Shown: in pieces, positions 18,941-30,896 of the stretch
Layout: every line of letters starts with the position of its first letter
Position numbering within the stretch: position 1 is the first letter of the stretch
From: Palsa-504 sp963756575
Lineage (GTDB): Bacteria; Actinomycetota; Actinomycetes; Streptosporangiales; Streptosporangiaceae
Assembly (NCBI GenBank): GCA_963756575.1
Contig: CAVWOM010000009.1
Span: forward strand, 211,618-275,617
DNA: 64,000 nucleotides
Reading direction: 5' to 3'
The notes under the pieces: generated by a model
What the model was told of the DNA's origin: nothing
What the model saw: the letters and a program-made list of their open reading frames with translations, nothing else
The model's database searches: none
Program-made: the position numbers and the translations under genes

Positions 18941-21370
18941 GTGCGCATCACCTTGACCTGGCTGCGGCTGGACGCGCGGCGACGCTGGCGGTCGCTGCTG
19001 GTGCTGGCCTTGCTGGTGGCGCTGGCCACGGGAACGGTGCTCACGGCGACGGCAGGGGCTCGCCGCGGGCAGACCGCGTTCGGCCGGCTATGGGACAGCA
19101 CGCTGCCCGCCACCGTGGCCGTACTGCCCAACCAGCCCGGGTTCGACTGGGCCAAGGTCAAGGCCCTGCCCGAGGTCGAGGTGCTCAGCGAGTTCCCGGT
19201 CAACGGCGGCCCGCTGGTCCTGACCTGCTGCCCGGGGGCGAGCATCTCGTTCGCGCCGATCGGCGACGAGATGAACCGGACCATCGAGCGGCCGGACCTG
19301 CTGTCCGGGCACCTGTTCGATCCCGGCCGGGCCGACGAGCTCATCGTCACCCCGGAGTTCGCGGCCTACTACCACAAGGGCACCGGCGACCGCGTGACCA
19401 TGCGCCTGGCCAGCCCGAAGCAGGTCGACGAGGGGTGGGACGGGAGCAGCGGGCCGCCGCTCGGCCCCGTCATCCAGGCCACGATCGTCGGGGTGGGACG
19501 CAGCGTCTTCGGATCCGCGACGACGGACGGCGCCCACACGACGGGAGGCGTGCTGCCGTCGCCGGCCCTGTACGCCAAGTACAAGGCCAGCATCATCGGC
19601 ACCAGCGGGCAGCTGTACATCAACGCGCTGATCCGGCTGAAGGGCGGCACCGCCGCCATCCCGGCGTTCCGCGCCGACCTGGCCCGGGTGACCGGCCGGT
19701 CGGACATCGACGTGTGGAACGACCGCGAGTTCTTCGGCGGTGAGATCGAGCGGATCAGCGGGTACGAGGCGGCGTGCCTGCTCGCCTTCGCGCTGGCGGC
19801 CCTGGTGGCCGCGCTGTTCCTGGTGGGCCAGGCGGTGGCCCGGTATACCTCGGCGACCATGGCCGACCTGCAGGTCCTGCAGGCGGTGGGGATGACGCCG
19901 CGTCAGGCGGTGGCGTCGGCGACCGCCGCGCCGGCGCTGGCGGCGACGGCCGGGTCGACGCTCGGCGTGGCGGCGGCCATCGTCGCCTCCCGGTGGATGC
20001 CGATCGGCCTCGCGTCGTACAACGAGCCGCATCCGGGCATCGAAGCCGACTGGCTGGTCCTCGGCCCCGGCTGGCTGCTGGCACCGGTCCTGGTGGCGGC
20101 CGGCGCCGCGGCGGCCGCAGCGCTGGCCCTGGCCGCCGGCCGGCGACGGGCGGTCCCGCGCCGGTCCGCCGTGGCGGGGATCGCGGCGGCCGCCGGGCTC
20201 GGCGTGCCCGTGGTGGTGGGCGCGCGGTTCGCGCTCGAGCCGGGCCGCGGCCGCGCGGCGGTGCCGGTCCGGCCCGCCCTGCTCGGCGCGGTGGCGGGCG
20301 TGCTCGGCGTGCTGGCCGCCTTCACCTTCTCGGCCGGGGTGTCCGACGCCTCGGCCAACCTGGCCCGCTTCGGCCAGACCTGGCAGCTGGGCACGTTCCT
20401 CGGCCTGTCCGGCCAGGATTTCGGCCCCGCCGCCAGCCAGGTCCTGCGGGCCGTGGCCGCCGACAAGGACGTCACCGGGGTCGACGACGCGCGGATCGGC
20501 GGCGCGCAGTCCGGTCAGGTCTCGGTGGAGAGCTTTACCTATGACGCCGTGGGAGGCAAGCAGGTGCCGGTGGTGCTCACCGGCGGGCGCATGCCGACCA
20601 AGGCCGATGAGATCGTGCTCGCCCCCACCACCGCCAGCGAAATGCACGCGACCACCGGCTCGGTGGTCCGGCTGTCCGGCGCCGCCGGGCCCCGGCCGCT
20701 GACCGTGACCGGCATCGGCTTCGTGCCGTCCGGTCCGCACAATACCTACGACACGGGCGCGTGGCTCACCCCGGCGGGGTATGACCGGCTGTTCCACGGC
20801 GCGCACTTCGCCTTTAAGTTCCATCTCGCCGTGGTCTCCCTGCGGCCGGGCGCGAATGTCAAGGCGGTGGCCGCGCGGTTGGACAAGACGGCGCAGGGCA
20901 TCAAGGGCGGCCAGGGGTTCTCCTTCGCACCGCCCGATCCGCTGGCGGAGGTCCAGATCGTCAAGGACGTGGCCGTGCTGCCGCTGGCGCTGAGCGCCTT
21001 CCTCGCCGTCCTGGCCGTCGGGGCGGTCGGGCACGCCCTGTCCATCGCGGTCCGGCGCCGCGGTCACGAGCTGGCGGTGCTGCGCGCGCTGGGCCTGACC
21101 CGGCGGCAGTCCCGGCTGGTGGTGGGGACCCAGGCGACCCTGCTCGCGGTCATCGGGCTGGTCTTCGGGATCCCGCTCGGCCTCGCCCTCGGCCGGCTCC
21201 TGTGGCACGCCGCGGCCGACACGACCCCGCTGGCTTATAAGCCGCCGCTGGCCGCGCTGGCGCTGCTGCTGATCGTGCCGGTGGCCCTGGTGGCCGCCAA
21301 CCTGCTGGCCGCCTGGCCCGCCCGCCGCGCCGCCCGGCTGCGCGCTGCCCACATCCTGCGCACGGAATAA
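18941..21370 (+). CDS. FtsX-family ABC transporter permease, intact
   Basis: 809 residues from a GTG at 18941 preceded by GTGGGGGG. The protein has an N-terminal membrane helix (SLLVLALLVALATGTVL), an extracytoplasmic domain with a CC pair (LVLTCCPGAS), a first FtsX domain (LLAFALAALVAALFLVGQ; LQVLQAVGMTPRQ), a second extracytoplasmic domain, and a C-terminal FtsX domain (RRRGHELAVLRALGLTRRQ). It is the same family as the permeases at 4,243 and 16,256 but has no frame break. A response-regulator gene follows after 27 bp in the same direction, so the two may be co-transcribed and the transporter regulated by that system. Confidence 0.87.
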   Translation: MRITLTWLRLDARRRWRSLLVLALLVALATGTVLTATAGARRGQTAFGRLWDSTLPATVAVLPNQPGFDWAKVKALPEVEVLSEFPVNGGPLVLTCCPGASISFAPIGDEMNRTIERPDLLSGHLFDPGRADELIVTPEFAAYYHKGTGDRVTMRLASPKQVDEGWDGSSGPPLGPVIQATIVGVGRSVFGSATTDGAHTTGGVLPSPALYAKYKASIIGTSGQLYINALIRLKGGTAAIPAFRADLARVTGRSDIDVWNDREFFGGEIERISGYEAACLLAFALAALVAALFLVGQAVARYTSATMADLQVLQAVGMTPRQAVASATAAPALAATAGSTLGVAAAIVASRWMPIGLASYNEPHPGIEADWLVLGPGWLLAPVLVAAGAAAAAALALAAGRRRAVPRRSAVAGIAAAAGLGVPVVVGARFALEPGRGRAAVPVRPALLGAVAGVLGVLAAFTFSAGVSDASANLARFGQTWQLGTFLGLSGQDFGPAASQVLRAVAADKDVTGVDDARIGGAQSGQVSVESFTYDAVGGKQVPVVLTGGRMPTKADEIVLAPTTASEMHATTGSVVRLSGAAGPRPLTVTGIGFVPSGPHNTYDTGAWLTPAGYDRLFHGAHFAFKFHLAVVSLRPGANVKAVAARLDKTAQGIKGGQGFSFAPPDPLAEVQIVKDVAVLPLALSAFLAVLAVGAVGHALSIAVRRRGHELAVLRALGLTRRQSRLVVGTQATLLAVIGLVFGIPLGLALGRLLWHAAADTTPLAYKPPLAALALLLIVPVALVAANLLAAWPARRAARLRAAHILRTE

Positions 21371-21397
21371 GTACCGGTCGCGCTACGATCAGGCGCC

Positions 21398-22144
21398 ATG
21401 AGCACCATCCGGGTCGCGCTGGCCGAGGACAACGTCCTCCTGCGGGAGGGCGTCGCCCGGCTGGTCTCCGCGCAGCCGGACTTCGAGATCGTCGGCACCG
21501 CGTCGGATCTGCCGGAGCTGCTGGCCGTCATCGAGAGCAGCGACCCGGATGTCGTGATCACCGACATCCGGATGCCGCCCACCGGCCGCGACGAGGGCAT
21601 CCAGGCCGCCGCCTGGCTCCGTGAGCACCGCCCGCGGGTCGGCGTGGTGGTGCTGAGCCAGTACACCGCCCCGGCCTACGCCGTGGCCCTGCTCGAGCAC
21701 GGCTCGTCGGGCCGCGCCTACCTGCTCAAGGAGCGGGTGGCCAGCGTGGACGACCTGGTGCGCGCCATCCGCGCCGTGGCCACCGGCGGCTCGGTCATCG
21801 ACCCGCTCGTCGTGGACGAGCTGGTGAAGTCGCGCTCCCACCCGAGCTCGTCCAGCCTGGACACGCTGACCGCCCGGGAGACGCAGATCCTGGCCGAGAT
21901 GGCCCAGGGCAAGAACAACGCCGCGATCGCCGCCGCGGTGATGGTGTCCGAGCGGGCGGTGGAGAAGCACACCAACTCGATCTTCGCCAAGCTCGGGCTG
22001 AGCGAGGAAAAGGACGTGAACCGCCGGGTCATGGCGGTGCTGCTGTTCCTGGGCCGGGGCCAGGGGGCTGGGGCTGACCCCCCCGAGAGGGGGATGCCAG
22101 CACACTCCTCGGTATACAGAACGTGTGCCAAGCTGAAAAGGTGA
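21398..22144 (+). CDS. NarL/FixJ-type response regulator
   Basis: 248 residues. An N-terminal receiver domain carries the acidic pair ED (10-11), phosphoacceptor Asp56 in VVITDIRMP and Lys of YLLKERV. A LuxR-type helix-turn-helix follows at about 150-210 (LTARETQILAEMAQGKNNAAIA, cut here by description: recognition helix SERAVEKHTNSIF). The C-terminal 35 residues after the HTH are low-complexity and may be an extension. The cognate kinase is probably the histidine kinase at 24,335-26,437. It overlaps the next receiver gene by 4 bp when that gene starts at GTG 22141. Confidence 0.88.
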   Translation: MSTIRVALAEDNVLLREGVARLVSAQPDFEIVGTASDLPELLAVIESSDPDVVITDIRMPPTGRDEGIQAAAWLREHRPRVGVVVLSQYTAPAYAVALLEHGSSGRAYLLKERVASVDDLVRAIRAVATGGSVIDPLVVDELVKSRSHPSSSSLDTLTARETQILAEMAQGKNNAAIAAAVMVSERAVEKHTNSIFAKLGLSEEKDVNRRVMAVLLFLGRGQGAGADPPERGMPAHSSVYRTCAKLKR

Positions 22145-22542
22145 CCAGCCCGCTCCCTGTACTCACGGTCCTCATCGTCGACGACCAGGCCCCGTTCCGC
22201 TTCGCGGTCAAGGCCGTGCTCCGCCGCCTGCCGTCCTTCCAGCTGGCAGGCGAGGCCAAGAGCGGCCCCGAGGCCATCTCGCTGGTGGAGGAGGTGCACC
22301 CGGCGCTGGTGCTGATGGACATCAACATGCCCGAGATGAACGGCATCGAGGCCACCCGCCGCATCGTGGCGGCCCATCCGGACGTCGTGGTCTTCCTCTG
22401 CTCCACCCACGACGTGACCGACCTGCCCCCGGGCGCCCCGACCAGCGGCGCCCGCGCCTACATCAACAAGGAGCACTTCGGCGCCGACGCCCTCCGGCAG
22501 CTCTGGGAGAACCGCGCCACCACCGACTTCGCCACCCTGTAA
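22141..22542 (+). CDS. stand-alone receiver-domain protein
   Basis: About 133 residues, a single CheY-like receiver: LIVDDQAPFR at the start, phosphoacceptor Asp60 in LVLMDINMP and Lys in AYINKEHF. There is no output domain. GTG 22141 is preferred because it gives a GTGA overlap with the upstream response regulator; GTG 22123 is also open. Stand-alone receivers next to a NarL pair may act as phosphate sinks or bind a partner protein. It converges on the membrane protein gene at 22,557 with 14 bp between. Confidence 0.82.
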   Translation: MTSPLPVLTVLIVDDQAPFRFAVKAVLRRLPSFQLAGEAKSGPEAISLVEEVHPALVLMDINMPEMNGIEATRRIVAAHPDVVVFLCSTHDVTDLPPGAPTSGARAYINKEHFGADALRQLWENRATTDFATL

Positions 22543-22556
22543 CGCACCCGGGCCGG

Positions 22557-23750
22557 TCACCAGGCGAGCCCCGCGTACTGGCCGCCCGGCAGCCCCGGCA
22601 ACCGCACCGCCGTCTTGGTCCGGGTGGCCGGGTCGATCAGGTAGGCGGTCGAAGCCGCGCTGGGTGCTGAGGCAGAGCTGGGAGTGTAATACATCCAGGC
22701 GAACAGCCTGCCGCCGATCGGCAGCAGGGAGGGCGCACCGCCCGTCCAGGTCGCTATCGTCACCGGCGCGCCCCGGCGGCTGGCGCTGTACGCGGTCAGC
22801 GTGGTCGGCAGCTTACCCTCGACGAGGGAAGGGGGGACCGGCCGGGTCGCGACGTAGACCCAGGTACCGTCCGGGCTGATCGCCACCGCGTACATGAAAA
22901 ACTCTTTCCTCGGGTAGTCGTAGCTGCCGGCCGTCTTGGCCCTGGCCAGGAGGGAGCCCGGCGCCGAGCCGGTGGCCAGCACCATCGCCGCGAAGTGGCT
23001 GCCGGGGCCGTCGTACTGGGTAATGAACGCGATCTTGTCCCCGGCGCTGGTCACCGCGACGCTCCCGGGAACGGCTTGTTTCTCGGCGACGCTCCACTGC
23101 TTCACCTGGTTCCCGATGACCGCGCCGACGACGAAGGCCCCGCCGGAGCGCTGTCCCGAGAAGGCGATGACGCCGCCGTCCGCGTCCGCCGCCAGCGAGC
23201 CGAGCTGGACCGGCAGCGACCCGGCGGGCAGCGGGGTCAGGTGCGTGACCGCGCCGCGTGCCGACAGCGTGAGCGTATAGAGCCGGGTGGGGTTCCAGTT
23301 CGCGCGGGTCCTGGGCGAGGTGGCCACGATGAACTTCCGCGGGCTCGCGGTCGCGGCGACGCCGCCCCAGTCGGTGCCAGGCGGCGGGGCCAGCGTGCTG
23401 TCCACGTGCCCGGCGGGCGTCCTGACCAGCAGGCTGGTGCCGCCCTTGTCCGCGGCGGTCACGATGACCTGGAACGGCGGCTCGTGCGCGAATGCGGACG
23501 CACTGATCCCCGGCTTCGGGGCCGCGCCGGTCAGCAGGCGCGGCAGCGCCACGCTGGCGCCGATGACGGCGAGCACGGCCACGGCCGCCGCCACCGGGAT
23601 GAGCGCGTTCAGCCGGCCCGGGCGCCGGGCCGGTCCGGCGGCGACCCCCGGGGCGGTGCGCCGCAGGGTCTGCGGCTGTACCGTCCGGCCGGCCGCCTGG
23701 TAGGCGTCGCGGACCCGGTTTTCCAGGTCGCTGGGCAGCGGGGTGTTCAC
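22557..23750 (-). CDS. membrane-anchored TolB/WD-like protein, probable sigma-factor partner
   Basis: 397 residues. A short cytoplasmic N-terminus (1-45) is followed by one transmembrane helix (ALIPVAAAVAVLAVIGASVA) and an extracytoplasmic region of about 320 residues with repeated strand patterns (FIVATSPRTR, GVIAFSGQRS, KIAFITQYDG, WVYVATRPVP), consistent with a beta-propeller. Its start overlaps the stop of the ECF sigma gene by 4 bp. In actinomycetes this position is often taken by an anti-sigma-like membrane protein, so it may sense an envelope signal and hold the sigma factor. No zinc-binding anti-sigma motif is visible, so that role is inferred from position. Confidence 0.78.
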   Translation of the reverse strand: MNTPLPSDLENRVRDAYQAAGRTVQPQTLRRTAPGVAAGPARRPGRLNALIPVAAAVAVLAVIGASVALPRLLTGAAPKPGISASAFAHEPPFQVIVTAADKGGTSLLVRTPAGHVDSTLAPPPGTDWGGVAATASPRKFIVATSPRTRANWNPTRLYTLTLSARGAVTHLTPLPAGSLPVQLGSLAADADGGVIAFSGQRSGGAFVVGAVIGNQVKQWSVAEKQAVPGSVAVTSAGDKIAFITQYDGPGSHFAAMVLATGSAPGSLLARAKTAGSYDYPRKEFFMYAVAISPDGTWVYVATRPVPPSLVEGKLPTTLTAYSASRRGAPVTIATWTGGAPSLLPIGGRLFAWMYYTPSSASAPSAASTAYLIDPATRTKTAVRLPGLPGGQYAGLAW

Positions 23751-24292
23751 TGGTCCTCCCGGAGGCGGCGGGCGAGCGCGGCCAGGGCGCGGGCACCGGC
23801 CGCGGCGACCGTGCCGCGGCTGACCCGCATGATGGCGGCGACGTCACGTTCGCTGAGGTCGAGGTAGTACTTCAGCGCGAGCACCTCACGCTGGCGCTGC
23901 GGCAGCGTGGCGATCGCGGCCAGGACGGCGCGACGGTCCTCGCCGTCGATGACCGCGGCCTCCGCCGACCAGACCGGCGGGTCCTGCGGCACCCGCAGCA
24001 GCCGGGCCCGGCCCCGGCTGCGGTGGACCGAACGGGCGCCGTTGACCACCGCCGTGCGCAGGTACCCGAGCACGGCGTCCGGGTCGCGCACCCGGTCCCA
24101 GGCCCGGTACAAGCCGAGGAACGCGTCCTGCACCACGTCCTCGGCGGTGGACTGGTCGCCGACCAGCATGAGCGCGAACCGCACCAGGTCCACGGCGTGG
24201 AGCCGGAACAGGTCGTCGACCGATGCCCTGGCCGTGGCGGGCGGGGGATCGGGCTGTGACCCCGTGCCAGCCCGATATGCGGGGACCGTCAT
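23747..24292 (-). CDS. ECF RNA polymerase sigma factor (SigE-like)
   Basis: 181 residues. Region 2 is at about 25-95 (LFRLHAVDLVRFALMLVGD, then AEDVVQDAFLGLYRAW), and region 4 at about 125-178 (LPQRQREVLALKYYLDLSE, then VAAIMRVSRGTVAA). It should direct RNA polymerase to stress or envelope genes. The gene lies 42 bp downstream of the histidine-kinase gene, same strand, and overlaps the following membrane-protein gene by 4 bp, so it may be expressed with the cyclase-ATPase-kinase operon. Confidence 0.9.
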   Translation of the reverse strand: MTVPAYRAGTGSQPDPPPATARASVDDLFRLHAVDLVRFALMLVGDQSTAEDVVQDAFLGLYRAWDRVRDPDAVLGYLRTAVVNGARSVHRSRGRARLLRVPQDPPVWSAEAAVIDGEDRRAVLAAIATLPQRQREVLALKYYLDLSERDVAAIMRVSRGTVAAAGARALAALARRLREDQ

Positions 24293-24334
24293 ATCTATAG
24301 GACGCCGGCGGCCAGGAAATGTTGAGCGGGGGAG

Positions 24335-26437
24335 CTAGGCGACCAGGGGGACGGAGCCGCTGACGGAGGAGCCGTGACCGGGGGAGGAGTCCCAGCGGAC
24401 GGTGCCGCCGATGGCGCCGAGCCGGTCGGCCATGTTGATGTAGCCATGGCCGCGCCGGGCCACCGCGGCGTCGTATCCGGGGCCGTCGTCGGCGACCGAG
24501 AACAGCAGGCCGCCCGATTCGGTCCACAGCCGCAGGTCCACGGTGGCGCCCTGGGCGTGCTTGGCCGCGTTCTGCAGCGCCTCCATGCAGGCGAAGTAGA
24601 TCGCGGCCTCCAGCTCGGCCGGGTACCGCCCCACGTCGTCCGCCACCGCCACCCGGACGGTGAGCGGGCTGCGGCTGGCGGCGGCGCGCAGCGCGTCGCC
24701 GAGGCCGTTGTCGGCCAGCAGCGGCGGGTAGATCCCGTGGGCGAGCTCGCGCAGCTCCTTGATCGTCGTCTGCACGTCCTCGGCCAGCTGGCCGAGCATC
24801 TCACCCGCCCCTTCGGGATCCTCGGCCACGATGTCGCGGGTCAGCCGGAGGTTGATGGCCAGCGCGACGAGATGCTGCTGGGCGCCGTCGTGCAGGTTGC
24901 GTTCCACCCGGCGGCGTTCGGCGTCCCCGCTGGCCACGACGCGGGCCCGGGAATCGCGCAGCTCGTCGGCCTGCTTGCGCAGCGCGTCCAGCGTCGTCTG
25001 CAGCGCCGAGTCGAGCTGGGAGTTGTGGAAGGCCAGGCCGGCCTGGCGGGCCAGCTCGGTCAGCACGCGGTCGTCCTCGTCGGTGAAGGTGTCCGCCCGG
25101 GCGGGCCGCTCGACCACGATGAGGCCGAGCAGCTCGCCCGCGTGGCTGATCGGCGCGACCCGCAGCTGGGCCTGCTCGCGCCCGTCCAGCAGGGCGGGCA
25201 GCCAGACCGAGGCCCACGCGCTGCCCGAGACCCCGGCCCGGGCCACGACCGGGCGTTCGCGGTCGGTCAGCACGATCGACTTGTGGTCCGCGTCGGGGAC
25301 CGACACCGCGCGCTCCAGCACGTCGCCCAGGCCGGTGTAGATCTCGGCGCAGGTCAGCTGCATGGTCTTGCGCAGCGACTCGGCCAGCTGCAGCAGCAGC
25401 TCGTCCATGGCCACGGCGCGGGTCATCCGGCTGCCGAACGTGCGCAGCGACTCGCCGGGCGCCTCCCGGGTGCCGTACACGAACCGGGTGGCCGAGGCGA
25501 TCAGGCGTCCCCGGGCCGGCAGGTAGCCGATCGCCGCCACCGCGGCCGCCAGCATGGACATGCCCAGGATCCGGCGATCCTCGGGGTCGCCGGGCGCGTT
25601 CCCGAGGCCGAGCACGATGACCAGGTAGATGGCCGCGACGATGGTGCTCGAGCCCGCGATCGTGAGCGCCTGCACGAACACCCGGCCGCCGTGCCGCGCG
25701 AGCGGGGGAAGCTCGGCCAGGATCAGGGCCAGCGGGATCACCAGGGCCGCGCAGGCCGCCACCACGTCCGCCGGGCCGGGCCAGTCCACCAGCAGGTGCA
25801 GGATCGCGCTGAGCAGGGCCACGCTGGCCGCGATCACCAGGCCGGCCCCCAGCCACTGCAGCCGCTCCTTGTCGCGGCCGGCCGCCCGCAGGTACCGCAG
25901 CCGGGTGGCGGGCAGGGCGCACGCCACCGCGAGCGGCCAGATCACCGCGCCCGCGGTGAGCGTGAACGGCTGCCCGGCCACCGCCAGGCCGATCCCGGTG
26001 CCGGCCGCGCTGGCGTAGCCGAGGCTCGCGAGGATCCGCCGCCCCGGACGGCCCAGGCGGCCGTCCGGCAGCGCGAGCAGGTAATGGAAGCTGATCGCGA
26101 TGACGGCGCACGCGGCCAGGGTGGCCAGCACCCGGGCCGGGCCGCGGGCGTTCGCCTCCGACGCCCCGGTCCGGGCCGCGGTCAGCCCGATCGCTCCGGC
26201 CAGCGCGCCCAGCGTGATCAGGGCGGCCGCGCCGCGATCGGCGGACCGGGCCGAGATCAGCCCGGCGATCGCGAAGGCGATGGCCACCGCGAAGCCGGCC
26301 GCGTCGACCGCGCCCAGCCCGGATACCCGGAGCCCGGCGGCCGCGACCACCACCGTGGCTGCCGGCGCGAGCAGCCCGGGCACGACCAGACGGGTCCAGC
26401 CGTGCGCCCGGGCGGTGACGGCGGGATCCATGCTCAT
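24335..26437 (-). CDS. membrane sensor histidine kinase (HisKA_3, GAF)
   Basis: 700 residues. The first 310 residues contain about ten transmembrane segments, unusual in number for NarX-like kinases. A GAF-like domain covers about 335-475 (AMDELLLQLAESLRKTMQLT onward), then the HisKA_3 dimerisation helix with ERNLHDGAQQH (His516), and an HATPase domain with MEALQNAAKHA and VADDGPGYD. It phosphorylates NarL-type regulators, most likely those at 21,398 and 22,141. Its start overlaps the stop of the ABC ATPase gene by 4 bp. The signal is unknown; the many-helix sensor suggests something membrane-associated. Confidence 0.88.
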   Translation of the reverse strand: MSMDPAVTARAHGWTRLVVPGLLAPAATVVVAAAGLRVSGLGAVDAAGFAVAIAFAIAGLISARSADRGAAALITLGALAGAIGLTAARTGASEANARGPARVLATLAACAVIAISFHYLLALPDGRLGRPGRRILASLGYASAAGTGIGLAVAGQPFTLTAGAVIWPLAVACALPATRLRYLRAAGRDKERLQWLGAGLVIAASVALLSAILHLLVDWPGPADVVAACAALVIPLALILAELPPLARHGGRVFVQALTIAGSSTIVAAIYLVIVLGLGNAPGDPEDRRILGMSMLAAAVAAIGYLPARGRLIASATRFVYGTREAPGESLRTFGSRMTRAVAMDELLLQLAESLRKTMQLTCAEIYTGLGDVLERAVSVPDADHKSIVLTDRERPVVARAGVSGSAWASVWLPALLDGREQAQLRVAPISHAGELLGLIVVERPARADTFTDEDDRVLTELARQAGLAFHNSQLDSALQTTLDALRKQADELRDSRARVVASGDAERRRVERNLHDGAQQHLVALAINLRLTRDIVAEDPEGAGEMLGQLAEDVQTTIKELRELAHGIYPPLLADNGLGDALRAAASRSPLTVRVAVADDVGRYPAELEAAIYFACMEALQNAAKHAQGATVDLRLWTESGGLLFSVADDGPGYDAAVARRGHGYINMADRLGAIGGTVRWDSSPGHGSSVSGSVPLVA

Positions 26438-27186
26438 CGCGCTCCGATGACGGCGTCCTCACCGACCGCCGGCTCGGAGTCCACGATCCGCCCGTCGCGC
26501 ATCCGCACGACCCGCTCGGCCGCCGCGGCCACGTCCGCGTCGTGGGTGACCAAGATGATGGTCTGGCCGCCGCGATGCAGCCGCCGCATCAGCTCGATCA
26601 CCTCGTGCCCGCCCTCGGAGTCGAGCGCCCCGGTCGGCTCGTCGGCCAGCAGCAGGGTGGGCTCGTTGGCCAGGGCGCGGGCGATGGCGAGCCGCTGGCG
26701 CTGACCTCCGGACAGCACGCCCGGCACGGCGGCGGCCTTGTCGCCGATACCGAGCAGGTCGAGCAGGTCCCGGGCCCGGGTCTCCGCCATCTTCCGCTTG
26801 CGGCCCGCGATGACCGCGGGCAGGGCCACGTTCTCCAGCACGGTCATGCCCTCGAGCAGGTTGAAGAACTGGAAGACCAGGCCCACGTGGCGGCGGCGCA
26901 TCCGGGCCAGTTCGTCCTCGGTCCGCCCGGTCACCAGCTCGCCGGCCACCGTGATCTCCCCCTCGTCAGGCACCTCGAGCCCGGCCACCAGGTTCAGCAA
27001 GGTGGACTTGCCGCAGCCCGACGGGCCCATCAGGGCGGCGAACTCGCCCGCCCCGATCGTCAGGTTCACCCCCCGCAGCGCGCGGACCGGCGCGTTCTCG
27101 GCCTCGAAGGTCTTGCGCACGCCGCGCACGGCCAGCGCGGGGCGGGGCTCGCTCACCATCGCCGGCCCCAGGTTCTCGCTCATCAT
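26434..27186 (-). CDS. LolD/MacB-type ABC transporter ATP-binding protein
   Basis: 250 residues with Walker A GPSGCGKST (about 54-62), the Q-loop FQFFNL, the signature LSGGQRQR, Walker B LLLADEPTGALD and the switch His in VTHD. This subgroup powers FtsX/MacB permeases, and it is the only ATPase in the window, so the three FtsX-type permeases probably share it. The start overlaps the cyclase stop (ATGA) and the stop overlaps the histidine-kinase start, so three genes are translationally coupled. Confidence 0.93.
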   Translation of the reverse strand: MMSENLGPAMVSEPRPALAVRGVRKTFEAENAPVRALRGVNLTIGAGEFAALMGPSGCGKSTLLNLVAGLEVPDEGEITVAGELVTGRTEDELARMRRRHVGLVFQFFNLLEGMTVLENVALPAVIAGRKRKMAETRARDLLDLLGIGDKAAAVPGVLSGGQRQRLAIARALANEPTLLLADEPTGALDSEGGHEVIELMRRLHRGGQTIILVTHDADVAAAAERVVRMRDGRIVDSEPAVGEDAVIGAR

Positions 27187-27980
27187 TCCCCCACCTTGTT
27201 GATCTTGTAGGCGTAGACCGGAGTGTCGCGTCCCTTGACCCGCTGCGCATCGAGAGCATTGGCCTGCACTTGCGTGCGCAGCGCCTTGAACGTGGCTTCA
27301 GACAACACAGTCTCTCCGGGGTCGGCCAGTTGCTGCAAGCGCTGGGACATGTTCACGGTGTCGCCTACCAGCGTGTATTCGAGCCGCTCGGCCGAGCCGA
27401 GCAGGGCCGCCGCCGCCTCGCCGGTGGACAGGCCGAGCCCGAGCCCGAAAGGGGGCAGGTCGGCGGCGCGCCAGCGGTCGTTGATCTCCGCCTGCAGGGC
27501 GTGCATGTCCAGCGCCGCGGCGACCGCGCGGTCCGCGTGGTCGGGCTGCGGGAACGGCGCGCCGAAGACCGCCATCACCGCGTCGCCGACGAACTGCATC
27601 ACGGTGCCGGACTGGCCCAGGATGGCCTGGTTCATCGCGGCCCGGTGCGTGTTGAGCTGCCCGGCCAGCTGGCTCGGATCGGCGTGCTCGGCGATGGTCG
27701 AGTACGAGCGGATGTCGCTCATCAAGACGGTGACGACCACCCGTTCGGTCTCTCCGATGTCTCGCCGTTCCAGCCGGAGCTTCTGGGCCAGCCCGCTCGG
27801 CAGCAGACGGGACAGCGTCTCGCCCTGCTCCTCCCGGTCCACGATGGCCTGGTGCAGCTGGCGCAGCCGCTGCAGCGCGCTGCCGCTGCCCGATGACACG
27901 TCCTCGGCCAGCTTGACGAAGACCGCGTCGACCTCCTTGGCGACCGTCTCGGGCGGGACCCGGCGGGCGGCGGCGATCGC
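27183..27980 (-). CDS. class III adenylate/guanylate cyclase, 5' end lost at the junction
   Basis: About 265 C-terminal residues remain. The catalytic domain has the first metal Asp in VLMSDIRSYS, the second in FVGDAVMAVFG, and the transition-state Asn/Arg in GDTVNMSQRLQ. The position often taken by the purine-recognising Lys is Gln in VMQFVGD, so base specificity is unclear. A helical stretch (LHQAIVDREEQGETLSRLLP) precedes the domain. Coding similarity stops at about 27,980, where planctomycete metH on the other strand begins; any reading beyond is spurious. It couples to the ABC ATPase gene by a 4-bp overlap, linking cyclic nucleotide signalling to the exporter. Confidence 0.85.
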   Translation of the reverse strand, partial: AIAAARRVPPETVAKEVDAVFVKLAEDVSSGSGSALQRLRQLHQAIVDREEQGETLSRLLPSGLAQKLRLERRDIGETERVVVTVLMSDIRSYSTIAEHADPSQLAGQLNTHRAAMNQAILGQSGTVMQFVGDAVMAVFGAPFPQPDHADRAVAAALDMHALQAEINDRWRAADLPPFGLGLGLSTGEAAAALLGSAERLEYTLVGDTVNMSQRLQQLADPGETVLSEATFKALRTQVQANALDAQRVKGRDTPVYAYKINKVGE

Positions 27981-27982
27981 CT

Positions 27983-27990
<8 letters not shown>
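27972..27990. other. chimeric junction between two genomes
   Basis: To the left, a minus-strand actinobacterial cyclase reads cleanly up to about 27,980. To the right, a plus-strand MetH homocysteine-binding domain begins in mid-domain with CYPNAGLPNAFGGFDETP from 27,983. Neither gene has its natural end. GC content, codon habits, frameshift rate and gene families all change here. Confidence 0.85.
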
Positions 27991-30875
<2,885 letters not shown>

Positions 30876-30896
30876 AGTAGCAGGCGCCGTACTCCG

